From assembly GCA_025094145.1 (NCBI GenBank), contig JALLLS010000001.1, forward strand, positions 620,001-684,000: 64,000 bases of DNA. Reading direction: 5' to 3'. This DNA is from Spinellus fusiger (taxonomy: Eukaryota > Mucoromycota > Mucoromycetes > Mucorales > Phycomycetaceae). The notes beneath the pieces are model-generated. The model did no database searches. It saw nothing but the letters and a program-made list of their open reading frames with translations, and was not told the DNA's origin. The position numbers were made by a program, and so were the translations under genes. Positions 23,035-36,238 of the stretch are shown piece by piece. How positions within the stretch are numbered: position 1 is the first letter of the stretch; each line of letters opens with the position of its first letter.

Positions 23035-24713
23035 ATGAATATAGACAGTAAGAAATGGTCTTGTGGTAAATGCATAGTGACTAGTATTTTGAGAAGCTGT
23101 CTATGGCTAGACATGTAGTTATCAACAGAGTCAGAGTCATAAACATAGCCATACACATGGACAGTACTAACCAGGACTTGTTCTATTATAGCAACATGTA
23201 TCAAAGTAGGAAACCCTTCTTTTCTTCTTCTTTTCCTGTAGAATATTAAGCCATATTAGGGACACCGTGCTTCTCATTGCCAACATGTGGACCGACCCCT
23301 CTTTGAAATTAAGAGAAAGGGACGCCCTTCCACCCAGTGCAAGACTTGCAAAGAACTAAGAGTCGTACGTCAACTTCACGTCAAATGTACTTGTGACCTC
23401 ACAGGTAACTAACATATCCACAGGCAGAAAAGAGAATCTATTGACAGTGTACATTAGCCAACTTTGTAAAAAACAAAGGAAACACGGTGAGGAAGGAAGG
23501 AGACACCTTCAAGAGGACCTACAGAGACAGCCAACGGTCACTACGGACAATCGCACCTAAACCAAGCAGCCCAGTCTCTCCTGTAATAGCACAAACGAAA
23601 AGGCAACTCACTTCTGCTGCCAGTGTTTCTATGGAGAAGGGGTGTTGTGGAGATAAACAAAAGAGAGCAAAACACATCCCCACTGCTCCTCCACCCATAC
23701 AAGTGAATTCAGACAGTCCAGACATCCTCCACAGTCCAGACAGCCCCAGTGATTCCATCTTACACCACTGCTCTTCTTCATCTGTAGCTGATGTAGCTGC
23801 TCGTTCTCGGTGCTGCTCTCCCAACAGAGAGACCAAGGCAACATGGCGGAGAATACTCAAGTCACCCGTCAAGGAGACATTTCAACCACCATCCCACACT
23901 TCTGCAACCTACTCCATTGAATCTATTCTCAGCAAAGAACATCCTGTGTCTTCTCCAGTCAATGTTTGCACTACTCGCCCATACACTGCAACCACAGCCT
24001 CACCTTCTCCTTTGCATGAACAGGGTCATGCCAATACAAGTAGTAATGCAAGTAGTAATGCAATTACCAATGCAAGTACCAATGCAAGTACCAATGCAAG
24101 TACCAATGCAAGTACCAATACAAGTACCAATACAAGTACCAATGCAAATACTAATACAAGTACCAATACAAGTACCAATACAAGTACCAATACAAGTACC
24201 AATACAAGTACCAATACAAGTACCAATACAAGTACCAATGCTGGTGGCTGTACTTGCTCGAGTACAAGTGCTTGTTCTAGTACAAATACCACTACCACTG
24301 CAAATACCACCACGGACTCGCCTTGCTCTTCTCTAAACAGACCAGCCCACTTCTCATCTTTCTCCCCTATCTCCTGCTGCTCTGTAGCAAAAACAAATCC
24401 ACAGGGCCAACGCATCAAAGTGATCACTTGTCGCTGTGGTGATTCGTGTGCCTGTCCTGGATGCGATGCCCACCCTTCTCGAGCCATGAAAACAGCAACA
24501 GATCCCTACACTGGATTCGGCACAGATACCTCGTCGGCTCGAAGACGTCTGTCCATTGCCTCCATGTGCACTTCCACAACAAAACCCTCCTTGTGTGATC
24601 AACCTACAGAAGTATTGAACAGTGAGGGATCTCTGCTGTGTGGGTGTGGGTGCCAACAATTGTATGGTACATGTTCAGGGTATTTGGGATTATGCCAGGC
24701 ACTGTACATTTAA
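23035..24713 (+). CDS. Copper-fist transcription factor (Ace1/Mac1/Cuf1 family)
   Basis: Three exons: 23035-23076, 23260-23404 and 23458-24713, 480 residues, in phase. The first 62 residues form a copper fist: SKKWSCGKCI joined to GHRASHCQH, then DRPLFEIKRKGRP-STQC-KTC and CTCDLT, with Cys/His zinc ligands and the minor-groove RGRP-like KGRP. Such factors sense copper (or iron) and control uptake or metallothionein genes. The C-terminal half has Cys clusters typical of copper-sensing regions: GCCGDK, CRCGDSCACPGCDAHP and CGCGCQQ. Between them is a low-complexity Asn-Ala/Thr-Ser-Thr tract coded by a 12-bp minisatellite. One residue is missing between the second and third zinc ligands compared with Ace1 (C-x7-C instead of C-x8-C), either real or an exon 1 boundary error. 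An alternative acceptor for exon 3 exists at 23478/23479. Confidence 0.87.
24038..24241. repeat. 12-bp coding minisatellite
   Basis: About seventeen copies of a 12-bp unit (AGTACCAATACA with AATGCA variants) inside the copper-fist gene, coding for Asn-Thr/Ala-Ser-Thr repeats. It opens false frames on the other strand (poly Val-Leu). Confidence 0.95.
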
Positions 24714-25318
24714 GTTTTTTTTTTTTTGCTTATAGAGCATAAGGGCTCCTTTTCTTTTCTTTTTTTCTTCTTCTTCCTATTGTGAAGTGTCCTTGTCTAT
24801 TTTATTTTATTATTATTTTATTATTATCTTTATTATTATTTTTATTATTATTTTATTATTACTTTACATCTTACTCTATATACTTCAGTCTTGTTTCTAT
24901 TTCTCTTTTACTATTTTCTACTGCTATAAACATCAGTATTATTGATCATTATGACGATGGTTGCCATTTGGAAACCCAAAGAGTGATAGTAATAGAATGA
25001 AGTAGTGGTAGATTGTGATAAACATGGACAGAGAGCGGATAGACGAAGGATAGAAGCAACAGAGACAGACCTCGAGTGGATGATATGAAGAAGACTTTAT
25101 TGTTTATTTAGTTTTATATGTAAGAAAAAGAAAAAGAGAGAATGAAATTTCATGCCTGAGAAGCTATACATGAAGAAAGAGATGGCTGTGACTGTGGATG
25201 TGAGTAGGTATGTGAGTAGGTATGTGAGTAAGTGTAGATCTGTAAGTGTAGGCTGTAGAGAGAGAGGAAGAAAGGAAGAAAGGAAGAAAGAGATGTGGGT
25301 AGAGAGGCAGATTGTTTA
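24714..25318. other. Spacer between convergent genes, low complexity
   Basis: Contains a poly-T run at 24715-24728, a long ATTATTATT tract (24800-24860) and short tandem copies of GTAGGTATGTGA (25203-25230) and GGAAGAAA (25265-25290). It should carry the 3' ends of the copper-fist gene and of the minus-strand acidic/Gln-rich gene. No gene seen. Confidence 0.6.
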
Positions 25319-26954
25319 TTATGGTGCTATGGCTTCTGTAGTCAGGGGTCCATTGCGTCGTGAGTGAGGTCCTTCCTGTCCTCCCATGGAGCTATTAGGA
25401 CGAGCCATGGCAGTATGACCATAGGGGACTGCATACTGTTGATAAATGGCTTGCTGTTGTTGTTGTTGTTGTAATTGCTGCTGCTGTAATTGCTGCTGCT
25501 GTAATTGCTGCTGTTGTAGCTGCTGCTGCTGTAATTGCTGCTGCCCTATGGGTCCATTGGTACGAGGAGCATAGACAGAAGGATTGGGAACATAGTCATA
25601 TGGCACATTGGGGACATAGCCATAAGGATACCCCATCGGTTGACTGTACATGAGTTGGGAGTGTCTTTCTCCATTGGGGGAAGGGGAACGTGCAGGTGGG
25701 TACGGCATGTCCAGGTAGCCATAGGAAGACACTGGGCGCTGACCTGATCTTGACTTGCGCATGCCATTCTGCTGCTGTATCTGCTGGAATGAAATGTTGT
25801 GTGAGCCTGGCTCTGGCAGTCTTCCCAGTAGTCCCTCAATCTTCACATCCGATGTATTGAGCTTAGGCTTCTGTCGTCTCAGGTCAGCCTTGTCCTGCTC
25901 CAATTGCTTCAAGAGATCCATGCCAGACATGCTGATTCTCTGAGGGTTAGAATAGGGCCGCAGGTGTGAGGCGGATTTAGAAGGCTGGGGTTGCAGGTGT
26001 TGGTGGTATTGAAATTGGGCAATCTGTGCCTGGTGGTACTGTTGCATCTGCTGTAGTTGTTGGAGTTGACTTCCTTCAGCAACAAATCCTTGGTTGCGTA
26101 CATGCTGTCCAAGGATTTCATTGTCCTCATCGTACTCTTCTCCACGATCATAATCATATTCTTCAGGCATGGGATGAGTGAATGTAGAGTGGCTGTTGTT
26201 GCTGCTGTCAGACTGTCTCTGCTGGAAGGGAGGGCGATGGTCTCCATACACATTGGGTGTGGAATTGGTTTGTAGGCGGTACATGGGCTGTGAGGACATG
26301 TCTCTGCTTTCCGAGTCACTGTCTTCCCCCTCCTCTGTTATGAATAAGCGAATCAGTATCACTGCCTTGTAGCACATGCATCCGTGTCTCTGTTACCTTC
26401 ACTGTCTTCATCATCACTGGGGAGTGGCTGTGTCTTGCGTCCAGGCTTGGAAGGAGTAGATACACCAGAAGCAGGTTTATTGCGAGCAGGCAGCGGACTC
26501 ATGATGGCGCCGTTCTTTGCTCTCTCGTGATCAGAACCTGCCTTATCACCACTGCGCTCCTTGGGACGACTACTGCCCTCTTCGTCCTCGTCCTCGTCCT
26601 CTTCTTCCTCGTCCTCTTCCTCCTCTTCATCGTCACTGGGGACAATCTGGCGGTTACGGTTTCTATTGCGTGGTGTGCGTTCTATTTTGTAGGCGTTAGT
26701 TTTCTCTTCTTTTCTTCTCTTCTTTTCTTCTCTTCTTTTCTTCTTTTCTTTTTCTTTTCTCTCTCCTTATTTCTCTTTTTATACCACCACTGTTTACCTT
26801 TGGTCACTCGGATAGAGGGAGACTCTGCACTAGGACGACTGCTGTTATGATCCCCCGTACTGCCAGACAGGAGGGGAGTGGAGAGTAAGTAGGCTGACTC
26901 TGGAGTGTCAAAAGAGAGTCTTGCAAGATCAACAGTCACGTTATTCACAGACAT
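25319..26954 (-). CDS. Acidic, Gln-rich protein of unknown function
   Basis: Three exons: 26954-26798, 26681-26397 and 26334-25319, 485 residues, in phase. The N-terminus (MSVNNVTVDLARLSFDTPES) is followed by a basic RNRNRNRQIVPSDDEE stretch, a 25-residue acidic run, PSDDEDSE and later a Tyr/Pro/Asn-rich C-terminal half with poly-Gln (units of QQQL). One short region looks structured and helical (SGMDLLKQLEQDKADLRRQK, then IEGLLGRLPEPGS). The composition suggests a nuclear or RNA-granule regulatory protein, mostly disordered, but I do not recognise a family and assign no function. The Gln tract is encoded by CTGCTG/TTGTTG imperfect repeats (25450-25545). Confidence 0.7.
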
Positions 26955-27116
26955 GCTACAATGGGAAGGAAGACAAAGAGAAAAAAGAAAAGAAAAAGAA
27001 AAGAAAGTCAAATAGATCGAAGCCTTTTTAATAGACGGGAATCTCCCTTTTCCCTTTCTTTCCTTGCAAGTCCAAGTCCTTCCTCCTTTAGTCCTTCACC
27101 TCCTCCCCCACCCCCC

Positions 27117-27147
<31 letters not shown>

Positions 27148-27369
27148 CACACACAAAATAAGAAAAATTCACACTAAGAAACAAGGCAGCAAATAGGCCC
27201 TACTGTTGCCCTAAACGGTAATGTTTGACGTGGTAACATTTATCAAAAAAATAATGAAAATAATAATGAGAGGGAAAATGAATGAAAATGTGGGTAGAGA
27301 TGAGAATGAAAATGAGAATGAGAATGAGAATGAAAATGAGGATGTGAATATATTTTGTAGGGTGTAGAT

Positions 27370-27523
27370 GTGTAAAGAGATGTATTAATATAAAGAGGTG
27401 TATATAAAGATAGATAAAGATAGATAAAGATAGATAAAGATAGATAAAGATAGATAAAGATAGATCTATAGAAAGAGATCCTTCTATCTACCTCTTTATA
27501 TCTATCTATACATCTCTTTACAC
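27370..27523. repeat. Imperfect inverted repeat enclosing an AGATAGATAA array
   Basis: Left arm GTGTAAAGAGATGTA ... ATATAAAGAGGT (27370-27399) is matched by the reverse complement of 27490-27523 (two blocks of 15 and 12 identical bases with a small insertion). The interval carries AAGATAGATA tandem copies (27407-27464) and a GATAGATCTAT palindrome. It could form a long hairpin or mark a decayed fold-back transposon. Confidence 0.8.
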
Positions 27524-28819
27524 TGGCGTCTTGACATGAATCAATAACTGAATCAATGAATTGTGATTCATTAATATTAATGTTTATTAATATTTATTTT
27601 TACTATTTTAACTTGGCTTATTCACCTCCTCTCCCCCCCTTTTTATTTTTATTTTTATTTTTTCATGTCTATTTTATACTCTTATATTATAAACCATCTG
27701 TAAAAATAGAACATTAACACACTCACCTTTATGATAGGTCAACAGTGAACACTCTATTCAGCCCATACTATGGCCTCACTCCATAAACTGTCCAATAACA
27801 CTCCACTGGTTCTATTGGCTGTAGCCTTCCATCGTAGGTAGGTCTTTCTACAGGAAATAAGAAAGATCCCCTCTCTTTCTCTCTCCTCGGCTGTTTCGGT
27901 GTTGAGTGTTGAGAAAAGCAGCTGTCTGGCTGTGTAAAATTAAACCAAGCATGTGTAAAAATAGAATAGAATGGAACACAGCATAACAGAGTGAGTTGAT
28001 ATTTGAAGAGTAATGGATTTCTACTGACTCACAATATTAGTTGGTTGCTAAGCAACATCAATAACGTCAATAACGTCAATAACAGCAGTAGCAGTAGTAG
28101 TAATACCAGCACCAGAACAACTCAGATCCACACCAGAGTTGACTACTCAATGAGTAAAATCTACTCATAAGAACAGAATAGGCCATGGCTGCTGATTGGG
28201 GAAAAGGCAGATATAAGCAGAGAAGAGTATTGTATTTTCATCTGCTACTGCATTTTCAAGAGTCAATCGATACATCATGAGGCTAGATGCACCTTAAGCA
28301 AACTGTGTAGACTGGGATTACTCCATCTATGACAGTGAAACTTACTCCTTATTTGGAAATGCCTTGGTCAGTACCGAGGCCTTTTTTGTTCAACCTATTC
28401 ATTTGTACTTGCCTATTGATGACTCGAGATAGCAGCCACTGTCAACGCAGTCCAGACAGTCAAGGGCAGTTGGACAGTCAAAAACACATCATGAACTGTC
28501 TTCTAATCCCTAGAGGACTTTTCCTGGTCTTAATAAACTAGTCAAATCAGCTATAAAAAACAATAAAAAAAACCCCCAAGTCTCTATCTGTGTGTGTGTG
28601 TCTCATCTTTGTTCGGAGTTCCTATTCCGTACATCTCATAAAAGTAGAATAAAAATAAAAATAAAAAATCTCATTGAATTTGTCCATTTGTAGAAAATGT
28701 ACGCTAGAAACCAAAGGTGGAGTGTTTTCATGTCAAAAGAAAGACAATTATTAGTGTTGTCTAAACTAGGAAAAAGGGGGTGATAATTTTAGCCAATTTT
28801 CACAGAAATGATAATAATA

Positions 28820-29033
28820 GTTATAGTCATAGTCATAGTCATAGTCATAGTCATAGTCATAGTCATAGTAACCACAACACTAAATACCTAATACTAATAC
28901 TAATACTAATACTAATACCTAACTAATACCTAATACCTAATACCTAATACCTAATACCTAATACCTAATACCTAATACCTAATACCTAATACCTAATACC
29001 TAATACCTAATACCTAATACCTAATACCTAATA
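28820..29033. repeat. TAGTCA array followed by 7-bp CTAATAC array
   Basis: First about eight copies of a 6-bp TAGTCA unit (28820-28868), then four ACTAAT copies, then about fifteen perfect copies of CTAATAC to 29033. On the minus strand the second unit reads TTAGGTA, reminiscent of telomere-type repeats but not the standard TTAGGG. Confidence 0.9.
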
Positions 29034-29601
29034 ACGGTCCTATGCCAGATCTATCATAATTGCTTGTGAATTAGCTTTATTCTCCTTGGAGGAGCTGTGG
29101 TTTATTGTTTTTACGAGTAGATGGCCCAATAAAAATATCTATTGACAAACAAGTCCATGTGGAAATACCCTTTCAAAGAATTAGTCAATTGTCCAACCAC
29201 AACCCCTGTGTGTTGAAGAGTATGTAGAGTTACCAGTGAAAATGTTCTCCTTGATCACTCTACTCTTTTTCTATACCTACATAAATCATCTACTTGATAC
29301 CATCTCTATATTAAGATAGTGTACAGCCAGAAAAATATACAAAAAGGACAAAATTATTGACAGAGAAATAATTAATAAACATATTTATTTAATGGAGATG
29401 CCAATACTAATATCTATATATTTTCTTCTTCTTACTCGCATCTCATGTGAATAGATGTACTGTCCTTTCATCATAAACTAGATTGACGTGGATTATATAG
29501 ATTGAATAACTTTTTTAATTTTATTATCCAATAGAATAGTACAAAATGTAACAGATAGATAGAAAGAAAAAAGATATGCACAATAAACGTAAACCAGCTA
29601 C

Positions 29602-31232
29602 TTATTGAGGGCAGACACTGGGCTTGCTACTAGTGCGGATGTGGTTGGCAACAGAGACAAGTTCACCATTGCTGGTATCTTCATCCACAGACCAGACCAT
29701 GACACCACCAAGGTTCTGACAGAGAGCATAGTCGACCTTCACCTGGAGGGAAGAGGGATCATCGTAAGAAACGAACATCTTGGTGTTGGTGTTGAAGAGC
29801 CAAGGGGTCTTGCTGACATTGTCCCAGTAGCGGACCCAGGGAGCAGCAGCAGTAGTAGGAGAAGTCAGAACACCTTGAGATCTGAGGTTACCGTAACGCC
29901 AGACACCAGAGAAACCACCGGGAGTAGAGGGGCAGCTGGCGTCTTGCCAGTAGCCATCGTAGCGGTCAGCAGAGGGAACAACACCAGCACGCTGGCTTTG
30001 GTATTGGCTCTTGGTCTTGGTCATGTCAACAGTAGCAGTAGTGGCACGGCCGTAGAAAGCAAGACCAGCAACGAGCTTGTTAGCGGGAACACCAGCCTTC
30101 AACCAGGCCTGGATACCAGCAACGTAACTGGTAGCCAAACCATGGCCAGCTTCGTAGTTGAAAGGAGCATTGGGACCGGTGGTGTTGGCCCAGGCACCGT
30201 TGACATCGTAGGTCATCACATTGAAACGATCAATGACCTTGGCAAAGGCAGAGACATCCTTCATGGGGCCAGAGGGGGTGTCAAAGGGAGTAATGCGGGT
30301 GGCAATGGAGATTTCTTTCTTGCCAGCACCGAACTTGGAGTCCAAAGCAGCACGGAGCTCTTTCAAGAGAGTAAGGAAGTTGTTGGCATCATTCACAACA
30401 TCGACCTTGTTACAGCCGGCACCCTGTCTTCCGGGATATTCCCAGTCTGAAGAGATAGAAGAAAAGAAAGAAAAACAAGGATCAAATCCACAAGGTCAGT
30501 TGTATGTTGCATAGGGATATTTTCCCAAATGAATGAAAGAGAGAGAGAAAAAAACAAGAAATCTATGAAATATCTTACCAATATCGATACCATCGATGTT
30601 GTAGGTGCTGACCTGGTTAACGTTCCAGGCAATGAAAGTGGCTCTCTCGGAGGGGCTAGCAGCAATGGTGCTATAAAATAGTATACAGAGATAAGTCCAT
30701 CTATCTTATAGGACAATTATTGTGAAGGAACGAGGGTTTACCTGAAAGCAAGTCCACCAGACCATCCACCAAGGGAAATGAGAACCTTGGCCTTCTTGGC
30801 GTGGGCAGCACTGACAAGCTGGGGCAATTGGCTGGCTGTTTGTGCTGGATCACTCCATGAAGGAGTAGCACTGTTGACAACAGTAGCAAAAGCGTAGTGG
30901 ATGTGGGTATACTTGGTAAAGTCAATGTTGCTCACTATACGGAGAATTAGAAAATAGAGGTAAGTAAAGAATCACAGGAGGACTGCCTTTTTTTTTTCTT
31001 ATAAAAGTTTAAACTTTTTATATCTATTAATAGACAGCTATTGTTTGTAGAATTTTACCTGGGTAACGTGCGTAGAGCCCTGAATTCAGAGAACAGGTAC
31101 ATGAGTTGGTTAGTCTATTTTGCTTGTGATTGCCAAGTGCTGTGACTTACAGTTAGGGAAATAACCGACCAAGGCCTTGTCGGCCATGACACTGCTGAGA
31201 GCAAGAGCGATGCTAATGAGAGAAAGCTTCAT
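29602..31232 (-). CDS. Secreted GH18 chitinase
   Basis: Five exons: 31232-31151, 31079-31059 (a 21-nt micro-exon), 30934-30742, 30670-30579 and 30446-29602, 410 residues, in phase. A signal peptide (MKLSLISIALALSSVMA) is followed by the GH18 barrel: VGYFPNWLYARYP, YTHIHYAF, LISLGGWSGG and the catalytic DGIDIDWEYPG in which the final Glu is the acid/base. Later strands include FNVMTYDVNG, AGLAFYGR and GGVMVWSVDEDT. The last intron splits the catalytic motif just before DWEYPG. No chitin-binding module or membrane anchor is visible, so it is probably a free extracellular or wall chitinase for remodelling or nutrition. A TATAAATA box lies 43-50 bp upstream of the ATG. Codon choice is markedly GC-rich at third positions compared with neighbours, suggesting high expression. 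Confidence 0.95.
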
Positions 31233-31274
31233 TGAAAAGTGGATACTGTTGAAAGTGGGTAATGGATGGCTGTC

Positions 31275-31282
31275 TATTTATA
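31275..31282 (-). promoter_or_regulatory. TATA box of the chitinase gene
   Basis: Reverse-strand TATAAATA lies 43-50 bp upstream of the chitinase ATG, a plausible core promoter position given a short 5' leader. Confidence 0.6.
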
Positions 31283-34200
31283 CTAACATGGGCTGCCAAG
31301 TTTGGGCTCTGCATTGACTGAGCTCGTCATTCTCTATTTGCTCCATACTTGTCAATTAAAGAATAGACTCATGAAAATTTCCTTTCCAATGCATGTATTT
31401 TTTGAGTGTGAAATCTTCATTTGTCTAATGTAGATGGGAATTCCCATTGGTTGTATCATTATATTAAGGTACACATAATATACTATTGACATTTTAATAT
31501 CTCTTCATCACACTAAAAGCGTCTGAAACAATCTATGGATTCAAAGGAGAGTGTATCAAGTATCTATTTCTAATGGAATTATTGTGTTTTATATATGAAA
31601 CTGTTTATCTATAGATTGAGAATGGTAAGAGATACAATAAACGTCTTGACTTATCTTTCTCTTTGCTAATTCCCGAGTGTTTATTAGAGTCCAACGATTG
31701 TGTCTCCGTGATTTTCTTTATTCTGTATAGTCTCATAATATACGATCTACTGAAATTGGTCCAACCACACAAAGTCCACCTGCTGCATTAGTGTACTAAC
31801 TGCACTTGTATTTCTAAGTCTGAACATATCTAATAATGTAGATTAAGAGACAACAACCAATGGTTATTGAGAGTTGATCGCTTATCTTTTTTATATTAAA
31901 AATTGATTAAATATGCCTCATAAACTGCCATGAAAATATTGATTTGTTGCAAGAGTGGAGTGTTGCATTATAGCCTCTCTTACCTATTTCTTCCACAAAC
32001 AGTACAAAAAGGGTTGAACTCAGTTAATTTCCGGAATTAAGGAAACTCGTCCCACTTCTCTATTTACACCTTCTCATATGATTTAAAGGTGACCGATCAC
32101 ATCGCATTACCTAAGCAAATTTAGAAGGATTGTGATATGCTTGTGAAGATACTGAATGCCAAGGCAACCACAGTGATTTAATATTTGAATACACAAGAAC
32201 TTATTGAGTTACTCTTCATAGAACTATTCTCATGCATCTCTTAAAGAGACCCAACCTTATAAAGTAATTATTGGTAGTGGCAATATAACACACTAATTGA
32301 TTGGATTGAATGGAGGAATAGATCAATGTTTCCGTTCAAATAAGTCATTTCAAGTTTATTCTGTCTGTTGGTAATCATTGGCATTGTCTTGACACTATCT
32401 GGAGAGTATGTATTCATTTATTTTCAACCTCAAAGATGATAAATACTGTTTGTTTGTTTGTTCTTATTGTTGAAACAGAGATATGGATCTGTTTCAATAG
32501 TTAATTTAATATTTATTAGCTATTGTTTTTTTATATAGTCACGCGTGAGTTTTAAGGACTCAAAGATGTACAAATAAATAAGAAAAGGAAATTATGATAA
32601 TGAGTTGATTGAATTTTTTAGAGACAAAATAATAATAATGCTTTTCTTTTTCTAGCTATAATCAAATATAAAGAAAATTAAATATTAAGTTAAGATAGGC
32701 TAGGATCATTTTGAGCGAATTGGACTAAATTGAAGGAAATGAGAGTAGATTGAAGTGAAAGTTGCAGACTTAATAACCTATAAAGTGGTTTAAGAATAAT
32801 ATGTGTTTAAATCTCAAGATAGTAACATAAGTTTTATGATAGGAAAAGGAGACGCTTAAAGAGTATAATGTTTTACCTTTTATTTGTGGCAGATTTGATA
32901 CTAATTTTAATGATAAATATAGGATATACCGTATCAATTAGAAGATAAGTGTGTCACTATTATATCTTTTGGACTCTCGAGGACATCTTTTGCCTATAAA
33001 GGCTTACCCTGAACACGGATAGAATATTATATTGTATGAAATAGTGTACCATTAAATAGTGTACCATAGGATTTATTATCAGAAGAATTAGAAGTTTTTA
33101 TCCGGTATAATTAACTCGGTATGAAAGTGCGGATGTCCATCTTATTACTACAATGCTCTTTCATTAACTGTGAGTAAAATACGATTTTCTTATTGGAATA
33201 GACAATCGCATAATAGGCCTTGTTGTTCCATCATGTTCCTAATAAGAGCATAATATCTCGTGAGTAATAAGTTTATAGCCTTAAATTCGTTTATTTTCTA
33301 GCTATCCTTACAAAGCTTACAAAATAAGAGTTTTAGCTCATCAATTACAAGGAATCCACATTGTATCCTATATTGGACTTGCAAATCATTTTATTTTTTG
33401 GGCAGTTCATGATATTAAATTAAAATAGTATGACGATATACATTTAGTGAAATACATCATGCGCTTCTAATACCCTACACAGATCATAGTATACTACAAT
33501 ATACTATGGACAAATGGCAGACTATATCGTCCTCAAATAGATACAATTATATATACAATTATATATATATATATGTTTCTAAAGCATTCATCTTGGCATG
33601 TTATTCTTAGATACTTGTTACTTATTTGTTGATTACTAGTTATTATAATACTAATAAAAGACAATAAATTTTACTCTTTAAAGGGTTTTCCAAACCTAAG
33701 AAAGGTAATAACATCATTCATCGCTGTAGTAGCACCTGAATTGGCAATAGATAGACTTACTTACGTCTGGCATGAGAGATGCTTTGTCTGGGGGTCTAAG
33801 CAAGTTTAATATGTAGATTCTATTTGAAATTGAAGTTCCTTTAAGCTTTATTACTCATTGATAGTGTAGAACTTCTTATTCGTTTTTTCTTTTTTCTTTT
33901 CTTCTTAAGCTTTTTAGTTGAGAATATAAGATAAAGAGAAATGGGCTATTCTTATTCCTATTGCTATTCAACCTCAATCACGAAGAAATAGATTAGTTAT
34001 TTCTCTCCACAGACTGTTCACTTGATATCAATAAACACGAGAAAAACAGTAATAAGTGCGATTGTATTAATAAAAGAATTGCTTTTATTAATATTTTCTT
34101 GTTGTAGCAGTATGGGAATCTTCTTTATTGTTTTTGTAACAGCACTTGTAATTGTAGAAGCAAAAAAAGTAATTAAACATGAGCTGCATATTATTGTAAC

Positions 34201-34467
34201 TCTGTGATTTGTTGTAACTCTATCATTTGTTGTAACTCTATCATGAGAAGCACTTTGGCTATTACACACCAGGAGGTCTTTAGGATATAAAAGGAAATAG
34301 TCGAAATACAATTGTTTAAGAAATGACATCGATTTGAAAAGGAGCAAAGAAAGTGAAATGTATTCATGTTAGTTCTTAAATAAAGATTATTATGTAGATT
34401 TACCTGTAAATATCTGAATCCCGGAGGAAACCACTTTCGATGTGGTGATATAGTATACTATGAGTAT
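31283..34467. other. Gene-poor AT-rich DNA
   Basis: About 3.2 kb with no recognisable gene, many stops in all frames and scattered short homopolymers. A plus frame at 34022-34207 is Ile/Val/Leu-rich and could be a hydrophobic peptide, but it has no context. The region borders the Fanzor/TnpB-like remnant and may contain older decayed element sequence that I cannot identify. Confidence 0.5.
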
Positions 34468-34937
34468 CTATTCTTCTCGACAAAAAGGAGCTGGTCGGTG
34501 GTAACCCTTTAATCCCTCTTCTGCAATTGTATAGATATTCTTTGATGCATTCACATCTCTGTTCCAAACAATTCCGCAACTTTGGCAAGCGTGGATACTG
34601 TTGAAATTCATGAATACCTCGGTGAGGTTATTTGTGTTATAAGTGTGGCAGATCTTGAGAACAAAAATAAGAATAACTGTTAGAAGAGCTTTTCATATTG
34701 GGTAAGAGGTCAATCATGTTTACTCTCGATGTAAGGAACTCATCAACATCAGCTACAAGAAGATCTCCATTCTTTTTGTCTCATTTTCAATGATTGATAT
34801 AAAACTCTAGTCAAACCAACACGATGGCCTTTAAATTTGGCAGGATATTTTACCTTTATTCGTGTGCCATAAGCAACGACTGGCAGCTTGGTAGGATCAT
34901 ACTCCAATCCTTTTAGGTGCCAATACCCCTTTTTAAT
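34468..34937 (-). pseudogene. Decayed Fanzor/TnpB-like (IS605 OrfB-type) C-terminus
   Basis: Minus-strand reading gives the C-terminal part of a TnpB/Fanzor-type RNA-guided nuclease in three frames. From 34937: KKGYWHLKGLEYD, LPVVAYGTRIKVKYPAKFKG and HRVGLTRVLYQSLKM; after a frame shift: GDLLVADVDEFLTSRV; after two stops and another shift: HACQSCGIVWNRDVNASKNI and YTIAEEGLKGYHRPAPF, ending at TAG (34468-34470). The VDEF-TS segment, the C-x2-C zinc knuckle and the RDVNASKN RuvC-III block (with its catalytic Asp) occur in the order expected of the family. The first zinc Cys pair after TSRV has been lost. No N-terminal, RuvC-I or RuvC-II blocks were found upstream, so this is a truncated, inactive relic. 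Family assignment is from motif order, not from a search. Confidence 0.75.

Positions 34938-36238
<1,301 letters not shown>

Larger units (their letters stand above)
26955..29600. other. Repeat-rich gene-poor spacer
   Basis: No gene supported in 2.6 kb. It holds a poly-A/CA tract (27117-27156), GAGAATGA repeats (27302-27340), a fold-back structure (27370-27523), AACGTCAAT copies near 28064, a TAGTCA array (28820-28868) and a 7-bp CTAATAC array (28923-29033). The frame at 28329-28541 has no similarity I recognise. Confidence 0.6.

Noticed and set aside
24026..24487. 153-codon minus frame with poly Val-Leu
   Set aside because: Antisense of the 12-bp repeat in the copper-fist gene.
29605..30450. 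281-codon plus-strand frame opposite the chitinase
   Set aside because: It is the antisense mirror of a gene with strong GC-ending codon bias; it has no known motifs and no start context.
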